From Strigamia acuminata (lineage: Eukaryota; Arthropoda; Chilopoda; Geophilomorpha; Linotaeniidae), in contig OX442318.1 in NCBI GenBank assembly GCA_949358305.1, positions 10,026,517 through 10,090,516 of the forward strand: a DNA stretch of 64,000 bases, read 5' to 3'. The position numbers and the translations under genes are program-made. Position 1 is the stretch's first letter, and each line of letters begins with the position of its first letter. Shown here piece by piece: positions 48,930-60,627 of the stretch. Under the pieces are notes generated by a model, which saw only the letters and a list, made by a program, of their open reading frames with translations, was not told the origin of the DNA and made no database searches.

Positions 48930-49610
48930 ATTTCAGTGGAAATTTTTGATAAATTTCAACCAATTTTTTGATAAATTTCGACAAATTTTTGATAAATTTC
49001 GACAAATTTTTGATAAATTTCGACAAATTTTTGATAAATTCCAACAAATTTTGATAAATTTAACAAATTTTTGATAAATTCCGACAAATTTTTGATAAAT
49101 TTCAACAAATTTTTGATAAATTTCAACAAATTTTTGATAAATTTCAACAAATTTTTGATAAATTTCAACAAATTTTTGATAAATTTCAACAAATTTTTAA
49201 TAAATTTCAACAAATTTTTGATAAATTTCAACAAATTTTTGATAAATTTCAACAAATTTTTGATAAATTTCAACAAATTTTTGATAAATTTCAACAAATT
49301 TTTGATAAATTTCAACAAATTTTTGATAAATTTCAACAAATTTTTGATAAATTTCAACAAATTTTTGATAAATTTCAACAAATTTTTGATAAATTTCAAC
49401 AAATTTTTGATAAATTTCAACAAATTTTTTTAAAATTTCAACAAATTTTTTATAAATTTCGACAATTTTTTTTATAAATTAAAACAAATTTTGATAAATT
49501 CCAACAAATTTTGATACATTCCAACAAATTTTTTATAAATTTCAACAAATTTTTTATAAATTTCAACAAATTTTGATAAATTCCAACAAATTTTGATAAA
49601 TTTCACATTT
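48930..49610. repeat. 21-bp minisatellite
   Basis: Unit ATAAATTTCAACAAATTTTT plus G. About sixteen near-identical consecutive copies at 49090-49430 are flanked by more diverged ones. Because 21 is a multiple of three and the unit has no stop, both strands stay open (155 codons minus, 120 codons plus, with a seven-residue repeat). This is not taken as coding. Confidence 0.93.
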
Positions 49611-50651
49611 TGGTATAATTTCCCACAATTTTTGTATAATTCCCCACACTTTAGAGATGAATATCGACATTTTTCGGATAATTTTAGACGATTTTAGAAT
49701 AAATATCGACATTTTTCGGATAAATTCTAACAAAATTCAAGATAAATCAGCCAAATTATAGCTAACAGCCAAATTAATTAATAAATTATACAAATTTCAA
49801 CTATTTTGATAACCCCATGCATTTTTGATAACTGTTGACACAACATTAAACCCACAACGCGATCCTTATCCCACCACTCCTCAAAGAAACCTAATATTTT
49901 ATTTAACCAATAATTGCTTCAACTTAAGCAAAAAAAAAATAAAAATTGCTTAATCAAACAGAAATTGTTCCAACTTTTTGCATACAAATTTCATCCCATA
50001 AACCAATTAGAAGTCAATTATTGTTTTACCAATCCGAGCGTAAAACAAAAAGAAAAAAGAAAGGAATATCAAACGTCAGTTTGAATTTAACTTGTATTTA
50101 CGCTCTGCAAGTTTCCTCCGCTGCAAACTTGGCAAACACATTTCGTGAGGGCACATTCCTAGCGACTATAATGGAGCATTAACGGTGCCAACCCTTTTCT
50201 GGTTTGTGCTAAACCTATGTGTTCATTAATCAGACCAGACTGCCACTTGAAGCTTGTTTTTAGCCCTTTATTCCTTATTCAAGATCTTGTCCCAACTTTT
50301 AAAAGCTTAATTTCATTCATTGCTAAATCATCTCTATCTGCACATATCTCTTCCCTCGCTTTCTGATCCAACTCAATAAATTAGCTTGAATTTTAATTCA
50401 CGATCTCACCCTCCAAAGGTGTGTTTTCGTAGTCAAGCAACCATGCACATCTGGTCAATCTATCTTCGTAAAGTAGAAGTAAGACAAGCTTAGAGAATTA
50501 AAATGCACGTAGCCTTCCGTTGTTGATCAATTCAATCCTCAAGAGACGAATTCACTTATTTGTCCGAAATGAATTCTCCAAACAGAATACCGACGTCTTT
50601 TACCTTATATTTCTGAAAAGTCAACTTGAAAGAAATCGTGTAAGAGGATTA

Positions 50652-50974
50652 CCGTATTACCCCGCTTTAAGCCGCATGCCGGTATAGTGCGAGTTTTACC
50701 GGCATGCCGGTGTAAGTCAGTTCGCATTTTTTTCAATGAGAATTGAATATAAGTTATGATGCAAAATATAAATTATATAAAGAGGCAATAAATGTTGTTA
50801 ACTATAGGCTTGTCAAATTATTTAAATATTTCCTCCCTTTTGCCTCGTTCTGAAATGGCTTCAGAAAATCTGTTTCACTTATACTAGCATGCCGTTATAA
50901 GCTATAAGACTGAAATTTCCAAATGTTGGTAATCCCGTGTACAGTGGTGTGCGGCTTAAAGCAAAGTAATACGG
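50652..50974. mobile_element. Family H MITE, copy 3
   Basis: Begins CCGTATTACCCCGCTTTAAG after TA and ends with the inverted GCGGCTTAAAGCAAAGTAAT then ACGG. The right flank is TC rather than TA. Subterminal GCATGCCGG words occur in both orientations. A diverged left end of the same type is at about 6992 (CGTATTACCCAGTTTTAAAC). Confidence 0.75.
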
Positions 50975-52073
50975 TCTGATTAAGTAAAATTAAAATCTCT
51001 TCTTTGACTTATAAAAGTGAATTATGTCTTCTGCGTCTGCTACTTCTTACCACACGTTGAAAGTAGCCATCTTTTTAGTTCGACTCATATTTTAGTGTGT
51101 TCGATCGTAAATTCACTTCTTTAAGCCACTTCTTTAAGTGGTTTAAAAAGACGCAAATTTGTTTTTTGAGGATTGAATGCACCTATTGAATACGTACAGC
51201 TGTGTTCAAAAAAACTGGACCCTCACTCTATGCTGGTAATTGAAATTGTGAGTAATTTAGTATTTTGCCACTAGGTGAAACACAATACAGCCAAGGCTAT
51301 GTAAAGCTATACAAGTGCATTATACTCTGTCTCAGAAAATTTATGACAAACTTCAATTGTTCCAGCCACTTTAATTTTATGTTTATTTTAATTCGTAAGT
51401 GGTTAATAATTTATTTTACATATATTTCAGTAAAATTGAGCTCTTCCTTATTGGTTTAAAAAGATCACACAATCAGTCATTTATATCCCTCAGCTTATGA
51501 TAATGCCCAATGATTGACAATTTGATATAACTTTTAAACAAGAGTATAAACGCGTTCACTTCTTGTAAAATATGTGACTTATTCTCCTTAAACCCCCAAC
51601 AGAAAAAAAAAATAAACATTTAGTCATGATTTATAAAAGTCACGTTTCACAAGTCACTTATGCAAAATGGCCACCCCAATTGACCTCCTTATCTTCCCCA
51701 CAGAAGTAACTTACGCATCGTGCCTTCGCCGTTCAATCATTCATAAGTGACTTACGGAAACGGAAGAAAACGAGAAGTGGCTCCCCGCTACACAAATCCA
51801 ATGTTACAAACCTAATTAAAATATAAAACGTGGATTTACTGCCTTCAGAATTAAATAACCCAAACCCATCAATAAACAGCCCTCTTGTCATCCACATATT
51901 GACCCTAACCATTCACATCAACCACCAACAAATCTCATTATCCTTTGTCACCTTAATAGTAAACTAATAATTAATTAAATATCGATTCCTAATTCCCAAC
52001 AAAGCACTTGAAAACCGTAACCATGGAAACCCAAAACTCCACACCAATAATCACCACCAATTTCTTCTTCCAG

Positions 52074-52252
52074 CTGGTATACTAAAGCAACCAAAAGTCA
52101 ACTTGTGCCTCTCACGATGACGGACAGCATTCGACAAATCAGTGGCACCATCATCATCACCAGAGCGCAAGTGTCGGACACTGCCACTTATGTGTGCGTA
52201 GCCAATAACAGCGTAGGCTCCGAAAGAGTGGAAACCCTCCTAACAGTCACAG
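52074..52252 (+). CDS. Dscam: Dscam-like exon, Ig3 second half
   Basis: Completes Ig3. The acceptor is TCTTCTTCCAG (ends 52073), the entry codon AA|C, and the frame WYTKATKSQLVPLTMTDSIR, then QISGTIIITRAQVSDTATYV, then CVANNSVGSERVETLLTVT. The donor is G|GTAAGA in phase 1. It carries the core tryptophan, the D.A.Y.C motif and NNSVG (a potential N-glycosylation site), as in insect Dscam. Length is 179 nt, and with the preceding 118 nt the two make a whole number of codons. Confidence 0.93.
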
Positions 52253-52536
52253 GTAAGAGAAAAAAGAAAGAGAGAAAGTGGGGAGGGAAAAAAACGAGCC
52301 AAATCACAATTATTCAGCGACCAATCGATTGCAATTTGGTCTGATCAACGTGTCAAGGGCGATGGGCAAGAACAAAAGAAGGCAAACTTTCACACTAATT
52401 GTGCCCGATATAACATTCCTCACTCAGAATGAATGAGATGTCGCCGAACCATTCAATGACACGGTCGAATCCTCCGCCTAGCCATCTCTCACCTCATTAG
52501 TTTTGTGCCAAAGTGATAGATGACCCTTTGGCCTCA

Positions 52537-52905
52537 CTACTTCCTGCCTTTCTCTCTTCTTGTGGCGGCATCCAGTCCGTTCAACCGCACCGAAGACTTC
52601 TGCCCGGGTTCACATCTCATCAAAGGGAAAATCTGATCTTCTGCAAATAACTTCTTAAACAGTCGTATGAATGAATCAGACTTGCAGATTTGATTAAATA
52701 CTAAATGGCTCGACGGACGAAGGCGGCTCGAAATGTCTTCGACGTGTTTCGAAGGATCTTCAAAGGTGTTGCTAAATATGATAATGTCATCTAAGTATGC
52801 CAAAGCAAATTTGTGTCTTGCGTTGTCCAAGACCTCGTCCATCATTCTCTGAAATGCACTTGGGGCATTACAGAATCCAAATGGCATCCTTGTGTAGATC
52901 CGGGA
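52537..52905 (-). pseudogene. Ty3/Gypsy reverse transcriptase fragment
   Basis: In element orientation the frame starts YTRMPFGFCNAPSAFQRMMD and continues to ALAYLDDIIIFSNTF. These are the conserved blocks of Gypsy-type reverse transcriptase, with YLDD as the catalytic aspartates (family pattern F/Y.DD). After about 60 residues similarity fades into SSRLRPSSHLVFNQICKSD and unrelated sequence. There is no protease, RNase H, integrase or LTR nearby. It is a broken relic antisense to the Dscam gene, unrelated to the intact Copia element. Confidence 0.85.
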
Positions 52906-53362
52906 GAGCGTCCGGGTGTTTCAAACAACCAGAACACTGTGGCGAGAACACTCGGTTGTTCCCTTCCGCCGTCAGAGACGTCAATTAGTGCTAATTCTTT
53001 ACTGAAAATTGCTTTAAATCTAAAAAAAATAATTGGTTTAGACAAACAAATTTGTATTCCTCTCCTTCTCATCTAAATTGCCATCCAAATCACTGTCATC
53101 TTTTCCCTATTTTTCATCAACTTCAATACCCACTAACTAATTTATGGCGTGCAAGTGTATCGGTTGCTCACCCATTAATTTTAGTCGATATTTCTTATCA
53201 ATCAAATACAATACACCCCTGGTTCTTAACCTTTATTCAAGTTTTAAAATCCGTGCTCGCATCCCTTACCAAAGGAAAATACTTTTTGTCACTTAAACTT
53301 GTGTCTACTTTAGAAAATTGCGATTTTCTTAAAAAATTTTAGCACAAAAGATTTGAGGAGTA

Positions 53363-53530
53363 CCGTACTGCCTCATTTAAACGCCCGGGCTCATTTAAAC
53401 ACCGCGCCCGAATAAACGCCGGGGGTTCGGCGGCGTTTATTGCACCGCGCGCCGCCACGAACCGACTTTAGCGGGAGGGGGTTGGCCCAAAAAAAATTAA
53501 ACGCCCGGGCGTTTAAATGAGGCAGTACGG
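53363..53530. mobile_element. Family H MITE, copy 4
   Basis: A 168-bp element from CCGTACTGCCTCATTTAAAC to the inverted TTTAAATGAGGCAGTACGG, flanked by TA. The interior is very GC-rich for this window (ACGCCCGGG, GCACCGCGCGCCGCC). Almost the whole element can fold on itself. Confidence 0.88.
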
Positions 53531-54780
53531 TAATCATTTTTAGACTAAATAAATGTTGCTCTACAAGTTTACAATTGGAAATTTCTGTCTATCTCTAACA
53601 GTTTCCAAGATAATTTTCCAATGACCTTGATGGAACATCCCAAGGTCAAATTTCAGGTCACCGAAAAATTGCCCCACTCAACTTTAATACTTTACCATCA
53701 TTGGCTTAGATGCATTGTCAGCACTTTCAGAAATATTTAGTAGAGTTACAGACTTTTTTTTACCACCCTGTATATTAACCATTTTTCTGAAGTAACCTCG
53801 CCATTACTAAAATTCCAAAAGCAATAAGTGATGATATTTTCACGGAATACCTTTCACCTTTGACCATTTATCGTTAACAAATTCAGTTTGGCCGTGCAAT
53901 TTCCTCCACACCGCAGGAAATAAGTGTTTAACCCCTTTTAGAATTTTATTTTAAGTGTGCCAAAAACCCAATGAGCAGATCCCTTGTTTCCAAAGTAGGG
54001 TTCAATGATTCAGTCTGGTGCTCTTGCGGCTAATGGAATCGATTAGAAAGTCTTATCGCCTTCATGGATTGTGGAGCCATGACCTCCACCTGACTTGATG
54101 GATCCAAGAACTGGTTAGACCGACAGAATGTTGATAGGCTTATCTTCGCTATCAACAAACCATTGGTGTAAATCAAAGTGTTCAAGCCTTTGGCTTTTTC
54201 TTAATAGTCTCCATAAATTTGACAACGAAATCCGCAAACCCAAAACTCCTCTTCCGCACACCAATTACCAATCATACCGTGATTTGTGCCTCTTGCCGCC
54301 GACCAATAATTACCACATAGTAAGAAATCCCCCTCAGCATTGCACTTGAAAGATACGGCTTGAAAATCCACTTTACATAGTGTAAATCCCATTTCATGCA
54401 ACTCTGCTCTCTCCTGGGCTTCTTCTAGCTGAGTGCCCATAAAGCCGCGGCAGCTCTTGGACTTTGTGGCCATCTGCTTAGTTCTCTAGTCAAAAAGATT
54501 ATCTGATAAAATAAAAGTTTTAAACCGGGGGAAAATTAAACATACACGTGTAATTAGCAGCAGTGATAACTCTAGTGACTTGTAGCTGCCAGTACAATCA
54601 ACTTATGCATTTCCAACAGCAATAAACCATTAGTTGGTTCGATTCGTGTGGCTTGTATCTCCCGAATTAGTGGTTTCCTCTGTGAACTTTGCTCCTGATA
54701 ATCATTCTCACTGTATTTACCAACCACTGCGGTGTTTGCGTACATGACCACCGAATTTATTATGGGCACAATACGCCAAC

Positions 54781-55015
54781 TATACTCTGGCCATGTGTAA
54801 GTTTGGCCTAACTCCGAGCCTTTTCTCTGGTATAGTGATACAAGAAAATAGATCCAAACACCAGGGTTGCAACCAATCTACTGAAAATAGTAAGCGAACG
54901 TTCTAAGATTTCTGGAAGAAGCAAGCAATAAACTCTGTACTATTTTTCCTGGTGGCAGCACAGAGTGAGTTATGAGGCTCGAAGTTAGGCCAAACTTACA
55001 CATGGCCAGAGTATA
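54781..55015. mobile_element. Family B foldback MITE, copy 4
   Basis: Ends TATACTCTGGCCATGTGTAA and the inverted TTACACATGGCCAGAGTATA are perfect, and the arms continue as AGTTTGGCCTAACT. It keeps the family blocks TATAGTGATACAAGAAAATA and ATTTTTCCTGGTGGCAGCAC. At 235 bp it is the shortest copy and the best preserved at its ends. Confidence 0.88.
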
Positions 55016-55165
55016 GTTAAAGACATCACGCTGGTATCATACAACGCATATATTTTTTTCTACAACGACACTACTGATCATCCGCCCATTACCGATCGCC
55101 ACCGCTGCACCAGGCACTGTAACCGATCAACGCCCTTTTTGCACTCATTTTTGTGCAAGTTTGGA

Positions 55166-55202
55166 GACCTAACCTAACCTAACCTAACCTAACCAAACCT
55201 AA
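55166..55202. repeat. Interstitial CCTAA (TTAGG) run
   Basis: Six CCTAA units, the last ones imperfect (CCAAACCTAA). This is the arthropod telomere motif at an internal site. Confidence 0.85.
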
Positions 55203-55594
55203 TTGAAATCTAATAATAGGTTTTTGAAAAAAATAATTATTTGTTCAGAAGTTATCGCAAAAGTCCAAAGTATTCAAAGGCTTGTAGGGCATCAAACTAA
55301 GCCTACACATAAATAATATTAATAAATGATTTTTATTTTTATATTTAGATACATTTTTAGATGGGAGTAAGTAGTTTTAGGAGCTTTTCGCCTTTAAGTT
55401 CGCTCTACTTTAAGCGCTTTTATTGCCGACGAAAAATTCCAAATGGCTTTTTTTATTTTTGTGGAGAATTTGCCATTTGAATTAATTTTAACCCAGTTTG
55501 TCGGCCATAACCCGACCGATTCTTTACGATTATTCGCCACAATTCACCGGATAATTTTATATTTTTTTAATCTTCGCTTTTGCATACCTTTCAG

Positions 55595-55864
55595 TTCCAT
55601 TGAGTGCTTACATCAAACCAGCGCGACAAATCATTGATATTGGGAAACCAGCCAACTTCACTTGTGTCATCTCTGGAGTTCCGATTCGCAAAGTTGTTTG
55701 GTTCAAAAATGGTCAATCTCTAGTGTCCAATGAACACTTCCGCTTGTCAAACATAGAATACTTGCAAATTGTGTCTGTCAAAAGAGAAGATAAAGGGATG
55801 TACCAGTGCCACGCCAAAAATGACAACGAGTATGTTCAAGCTACGGCAGAGCTACAACTTGGAG
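55595..55864 (+). CDS. Dscam: Dscam-like exon, Ig4
   Basis: A whole Ig domain in one 270-nt exon, phase 1 at both ends. The acceptor is ACCTTTCAG (ends 55594) and the donor is G|GTAAAA. The frame reads VPLSAYIKPARQIIDIGKPA, NFTCVISGVPIRKVVWFKNG, and later VKREDKGMYQCHAKNDNEYV, ending QATAELQLG. FTC..., VVWFK and EDKGMYQC are the Ig core residues; VKREDKGMYQC nearly matches insect Dscam. Ig1 to Ig4 form the horseshoe known from Dscam structures, so this exon completes that unit. NFT is a potential N-glycosylation site. Confidence 0.94.
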
Positions 55865-56891
55865 GTAAAATCAAAACAATTTATTTCATCTTTTCTTCTT
55901 CTTCATGCAAATTAAGACACCAAATTCAGCAAAGGGCACATAAATTACTCACTTTTTTTTCTTTATTTCATTTACTCATCCAGCATTCTGATTGCTCTTT
56001 TTTCCCCACTTAACAAGAATCAAGATTGAGTGCCTTGATTTACTACTTTGAGCGCCATAACCACATTTCATTGGCTCCACCTTACGTCCACTCTAACAGA
56101 TCTCTTTTTCTTTTCAAACTTTCCACTTTATTGCTTTGTTTGCTTATGCTTTACATACTTTTCAAAACCTGAAGTCAAAATACGATTTATTTGGAATGAA
56201 AACAGTGAATATTTATACTAAATAAATATCGGTTATTACGACGTCCAATTTAAATAGCTAATGTTTACCATTAAGATTATTCAGACCGCAGATATATTCA
56301 TATTGCGTCTGCAAACTGAAATCTAAAGCAGCACTTCTCAAGCTATGTAACGCAGCAGACCGGTATTTTTGTTCCAATACGTCAAGGACCAATAGGTGCG
56401 TTCAATCTTAAATGGATTTCCGAAATCGTGATTTTCTTGATTTTCAGAAATCAAGTAAATCGGATTTATCATATTCAGTTGCACTAAAATTTTGATTTTG
56501 CTTTCGAGAACCCGATAATAAATCATAAAAGAAATTACGTCAATGAGATGGATGTGCTTGTTTATTTTTGGGATTATATTATTTGTACACTATTTTCCCT
56601 TATTTTGTACACTAAAAATCCCTGACTTTTACACTAAATTTTTGAATATCACCATTATTTTCCCTTATTTCTACACAAGATAAATTCATACACATCAAGG
56701 ACTGGTTTAGGTTAGGTTAGGTAGAAAAAAGAAGGCGGGGTCATAAAAAATTTATTTTTTTAGTGTAAAAATAAGGAAAAATAGTGTACAAATAAATGGA
56801 ACCCTTTATTTTTACTGTAGCATACATTTTTCGTGATCCCTACACTCAGTTACACGACCCCACACCAGATGGCAATCCCTAGTTTAAACTA

Positions 56892-57279
56892 CAGTCGAGC
56901 CTCGTCATAACGAATCACAAGGGACCCGAGAAGTCGGTTCCTTATATAATTTTTTTTTAACATTTTGAAGTATTCGTTATACCTATAAATACGTTATATC
57001 GCAATTCGTTATTCCAAAATCCCTGATTTTAACAACAGACTTTGATACAGTCAAAACTCTTTACAACGAATTGCGATATAACGAATTATCGATATAACGA
57101 ATTATCAATATAACGAATTATCGATATAACGAATTATCAATATAACCAATACCTAAAAATCGTCGGTTTGGTTGGCTGGCCATAGAACACCATGTTAAAT
57201 TTTTTCGATATAACAAATTCTCGTTATAACGAATCGATTTTTCGAGTCCCTTGCGATTCGTTATAAAGAGTTTCGACTG
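56892..57279. mobile_element. Family F elements, adjacent pair
   Basis: A diverged element (CAGTCGAGCCTCGTCATAAC at 56892) is followed by a full one at 57048-57279, which runs from CAGTCAAAACTCTTTACAAC to GAGTTTCGACTG with TA on both sides. Inside the second, GATATAACGAATTATC is repeated five times in a row, a local amplification not seen in the other copies. Confidence 0.78.
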
Positions 57280-57985
57280 TATGAGAGAAAAATTCAAAAC
57301 AGCTGTTTTTCGGCATTGCGTTATCACCTCTGTAAGGTGCAATCACATTAAACGCTTTAGCATCATCGTTCTGCAATGTTGACCAACTGGCGCGGATCTA
57401 GCGTTCTCTTATGGGTGGAATCCACCAGGGAGGTAGCAGCCACTCCAACAGCCGGAGATGGATAATATTGAGCTTCTATTGAAATTCAGTGCATTTTAGA
57501 CGAGAACCCAAAGAAATCGAGAACTAACAATCAAACCGTAAACCACCTGATAGCCAATCTGGTGCAATAAAACACGAAGTGAGAAATCTTAAAGCGTGGC
57601 ACGCATGCAGAGCGAGCACAAAGCAAGCATGCCATTCACACAATACAAGAATGCAGCATACATTTTGTTTGGATTTGCATTTATTTAGATTCAAACAATG
57701 TGTCAAATGCCATTGTCTTCATTCATTCATCTTCTTGCTGAAATCTTTCTTTCTTTCACTGCAAGCATGGAAGAAAAATACAAAAATGCTTGAAAGCAAA
57801 CGTCAATATCCCACACTGAAATGCGATTACTGCAGTTAATGTAGTTCAAACCACTTTGCCTAAGCACACAAAAGCAGTAGCTTGGGCCCATGGATCTAGA
57901 TCCGTGAACCGAGGTCAGTGTTGACACCAATAACGGATGTATAATTGCGGCCTTAAAAATTGTCGCATACTCCGTACGACACAGA

Positions 57986-58407
57986 TATACTCTTGTTCGA
58001 GTCAAAAGAGTCCTTTCTCCCATTGGCCGAGCCATTTTACTTGAGTAGTGATCCAAAAAAATAGACCCAAACACCAGAATTGCATTACGATGTACAGACA
58101 TTGTAATCGATTACCTATTGTTAGAAAATTGTTTGCTTTCCTGACAAAGCAACCAATAAACAGAACAAACATGAGTTTCAAATTAAAAAGTGCGTAAAAC
58201 TGTTTTACAAATGGAAAAAACATTTTATAATAAAAAAACAATCAAAATTATATAAATGTAAATGGTCGTAATAATCTAAAAAATAAATAAAAAATAAAAA
58301 CTACTTCTCCTAGTGGTAGTATACAGTCCGGAGTTAGGAGTAATGAGGCTCGACCAATGGGAGAAAGGACTCTTTTGACTGTTCGTTATAACGAGGTTCG
58401 ACTATCT
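57986..58407. mobile_element. Family B copy 5 joined to a family F end
   Basis: Family B runs from TATACTCTTGTTCGAGTCAA to the inverted CAATGGGAGAAAGGACTCTT, then TTGACT. It keeps ACATTGTAATCGATTACCTA and the ACTACTTCTCCTAGTGGTAG block. Where the family B end should follow, a family F right end (GTTCGTTATAACGAGGTTCG) takes over at about 58380-58407. Confidence 0.78.
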
Positions 58408-59670
58408 TATTAAGCCAGCATATTATGCAGCTGCCATAGGTTCAAACTGCAAGGTGCTTGTTTGATAATTTAATAGTTTTATTAGTTTAAGCAACAAAAA
58501 TGTTGCAATGATTGATTGGATGTTGGATTAGAAGAAACTTTTTCCAAGAAAACTCCACTTTTTTTTTCTTTGCAACCGTTTAACCGAATCACTGTCCATT
58601 ACTTTTACTCAGACAAAGATGTATTGTACCATTTTTACTAGAACAGTAGGGAGTAACTATCTAGCAACAACCTGCTGTGTCCTTTCAATCATATCCACAG
58701 CCAATCCATAAGTGTTTAGTAGGAAAAAGGAGTCCCTGCTGTATATAGATGATGGAAAAGCAGCTGTCATCATGAGCACATCCATTTCTCAAATGTCACT
58801 AGAACTTGTTTCTCGTGGGAGAACTTGCGTCGTATTATGAGATCAATCACACTTTTTGGCTTCATTTTCTTTTGTTTTACACAATTACGGCTAAGCCGAC
58901 CAATCCAGCGCAAACCCATCACTTGGTTACTGCTATTGATGGCAAAGTAGGAAAACTTTTGTCTCAGACAACTTGCCAAATACACTTCTTCCTTTTCCAA
59001 TAGCTTTCGAGACATTGAGTAGATGACAGGCACAAAATGTGTTTTCTTAAGAGATAGATCCTGTTGTTGGAAATTGGACATGCGTGCACATGCCACCGCA
59101 AAATATTGATCAAATCGAAAACGCAAACAAACACCAATTTAAAATTGAAAAAACAAATTTATTGGCAAATTTTTCAAAAACCTCTCCCAGATGTATGCAT
59201 TAAAACAACTATTTATTGATGTTTCTTTTTATTTCTTTGCTAAAAACTTTTCCCCATATGCCAATACTGACCTCAAAAGAAAAACCCAATATTTTCTGAG
59301 CACCACAGATACACTTCTGCAAGAGATTCCTCAATAGCAAACCTTATACTTTTCAGTCAATAAATCTGTATTGGGAAACACAAGAGAGAGAGAGAGAAAA
59401 AAATGTCCACCAATAAAGTATTATGTATTGCCTTCTAGACACTGACATTCAAAATTGGTTTTTCCGTCCGTTCCAATTTCAATTATATTTCTAGAAAAAT
59501 CTTTGGTTTTTGGGACCGGTAATTATACGTCACCCCCGTTACAGCGAACACGCTTAAAGCCGAAGTCCCCATTAAAAGCATCGGAATCTAATCCTGAGGA
59601 TATTATTCAGCCGGCAATGCGGAGCATTTCGTTCTACATGGCTTTCTTTACTCAGACTACGAGTTAAAGG

Positions 59671-59936
59671 TTATAACGTGAACCAAGGACAACGTGAACC
59701 AAGGACAACATGGACACACATCCGCGTGTTATTTCCTATTGATTCGTTGTTCTGTGCGCTGATTGGATGACAGCAATCACGTGTCATGCATTGCTTGCCA
59801 ACTAAGCATGTTTGTTACCTGTTGTCGTCCCAGAATACAGTGCGACTATACATTATGTGGGACCATCAGTAGCAAAACACATTAAACATATGAATACGTG
59901 TCCATGTTAACCTTGGTTCATGGTTATACACAGTGG
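59671..59936. mobile_element. Family C element, copy 4
   Basis: The best-preserved member. It runs from GTGAACCAAGGACAACATGG to the inverted TCCATGTTAACCTTGGTTCA, and the first part of the left arm (GTGAACCAAGGACAAC) is duplicated in tandem. It is inverted relative to copies at 9.0 and 15.3 kb and is about 266 bp. Confidence 0.85.
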
Positions 59937-59954
59937 AAACGTCAGTCATAAAGC

Positions 59955-60098
59955 TTACCGGAAGTTCACCGCAAATGTGATGTCTGGTCGCGTGCAGTTG
60001 GCGACATAAGATAGGCATCCGATCAGTTTCCGGTATGGGCAACCGGTCGCATCGGGACTTTCTTCTTCTTCTTTGTCCTCCTTTCGGTTACATGTTGG
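59955..60098 (-). pseudogene. Second Copia-type pol fragment
   Basis: The minus-strand frame reads CPYRKLIGCLSYVANCTRPD and then ITFAV, ending at a stop at 59955. This is the conserved block C-terminal to Copia reverse transcriptase; the intact element has FPYQSLIGSLMYLAVCTRPD at the same place. Upstream is an acidic linker (KEDKEEEES). It differs clearly in sequence from the element at 42-46 kb, so it comes from a different Copia lineage. No LTR or other domain was found. Confidence 0.8.
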
Positions 60099-60627
60099 TA
60101 TAAAATAAGTAAAAACAATCTTTTTTTTTTTTTTTTTAATTAAAAGAGCCCAGATGAATAATTATATTGGAATTGGAGCCAGAAATTTGAATTCTGAAGG
60201 TCATTATTAAAATTTGGGTAAATTTATAAAAAAAATTAGGCTAATTTGCTACATTTTGGATATCTAAAAACTCACTGCAAAAGGTGCTCGACTGCAAAGT
60301 TCAAACAAACACAGTTTGATAGAATAATATTAATTCTGCTTTAAATCTACATAAATCAAAATATTTCTCAAAAAAAAAAATCACTGACCAATTTAGAATT
60401 TAATTTGATTCTGCATGAAAAATCAAATCTTCTGTCATAAAACTAATAATCAATTGATATTAACAAATGTGGGAACCAACCTTTGGCTTACACCAATAGA
60501 TCACACCACCTAAACTGACAGAAATTCAATTCCCATAAACCTTTGTATATTATAACATCCACATCCACCAGAGTAGCACTAACAATAAACACAACATTTC
60601 AGGCCTAAAGTGCCTGATGAAACCACC

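Larger units (their letters stand above)
48487..52073 (+). other. Dscam intron 4, 3.6 kb
   Basis: Holds the 21-bp minisatellite at 48930-49610 and a family H element at 50652-50974. Nothing recognised at 48487-48929, 49611-50651 or 50975-52073, apart from a short block at 51238-51285 that is shared with 12673-12718. Confidence 0.8.
52253..55594 (+). other. Dscam intron 5, 3.3 kb
   Basis: Contains a Gypsy reverse-transcriptase fragment (52537-52905), a family H element (53363-53530), a family B element (54781-55015) and a CCTAA run (55166-55202). Nothing recognised at 52906-53362, 53531-54780 or 55203-55594. Confidence 0.8.

Noticed and set aside
48956-49433. Long open frames on both strands with a seven-residue repeat
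   Set aside because: They are produced by a 21-bp tandem unit without stops; no start context, splice sites or non-repeat coding sequence.
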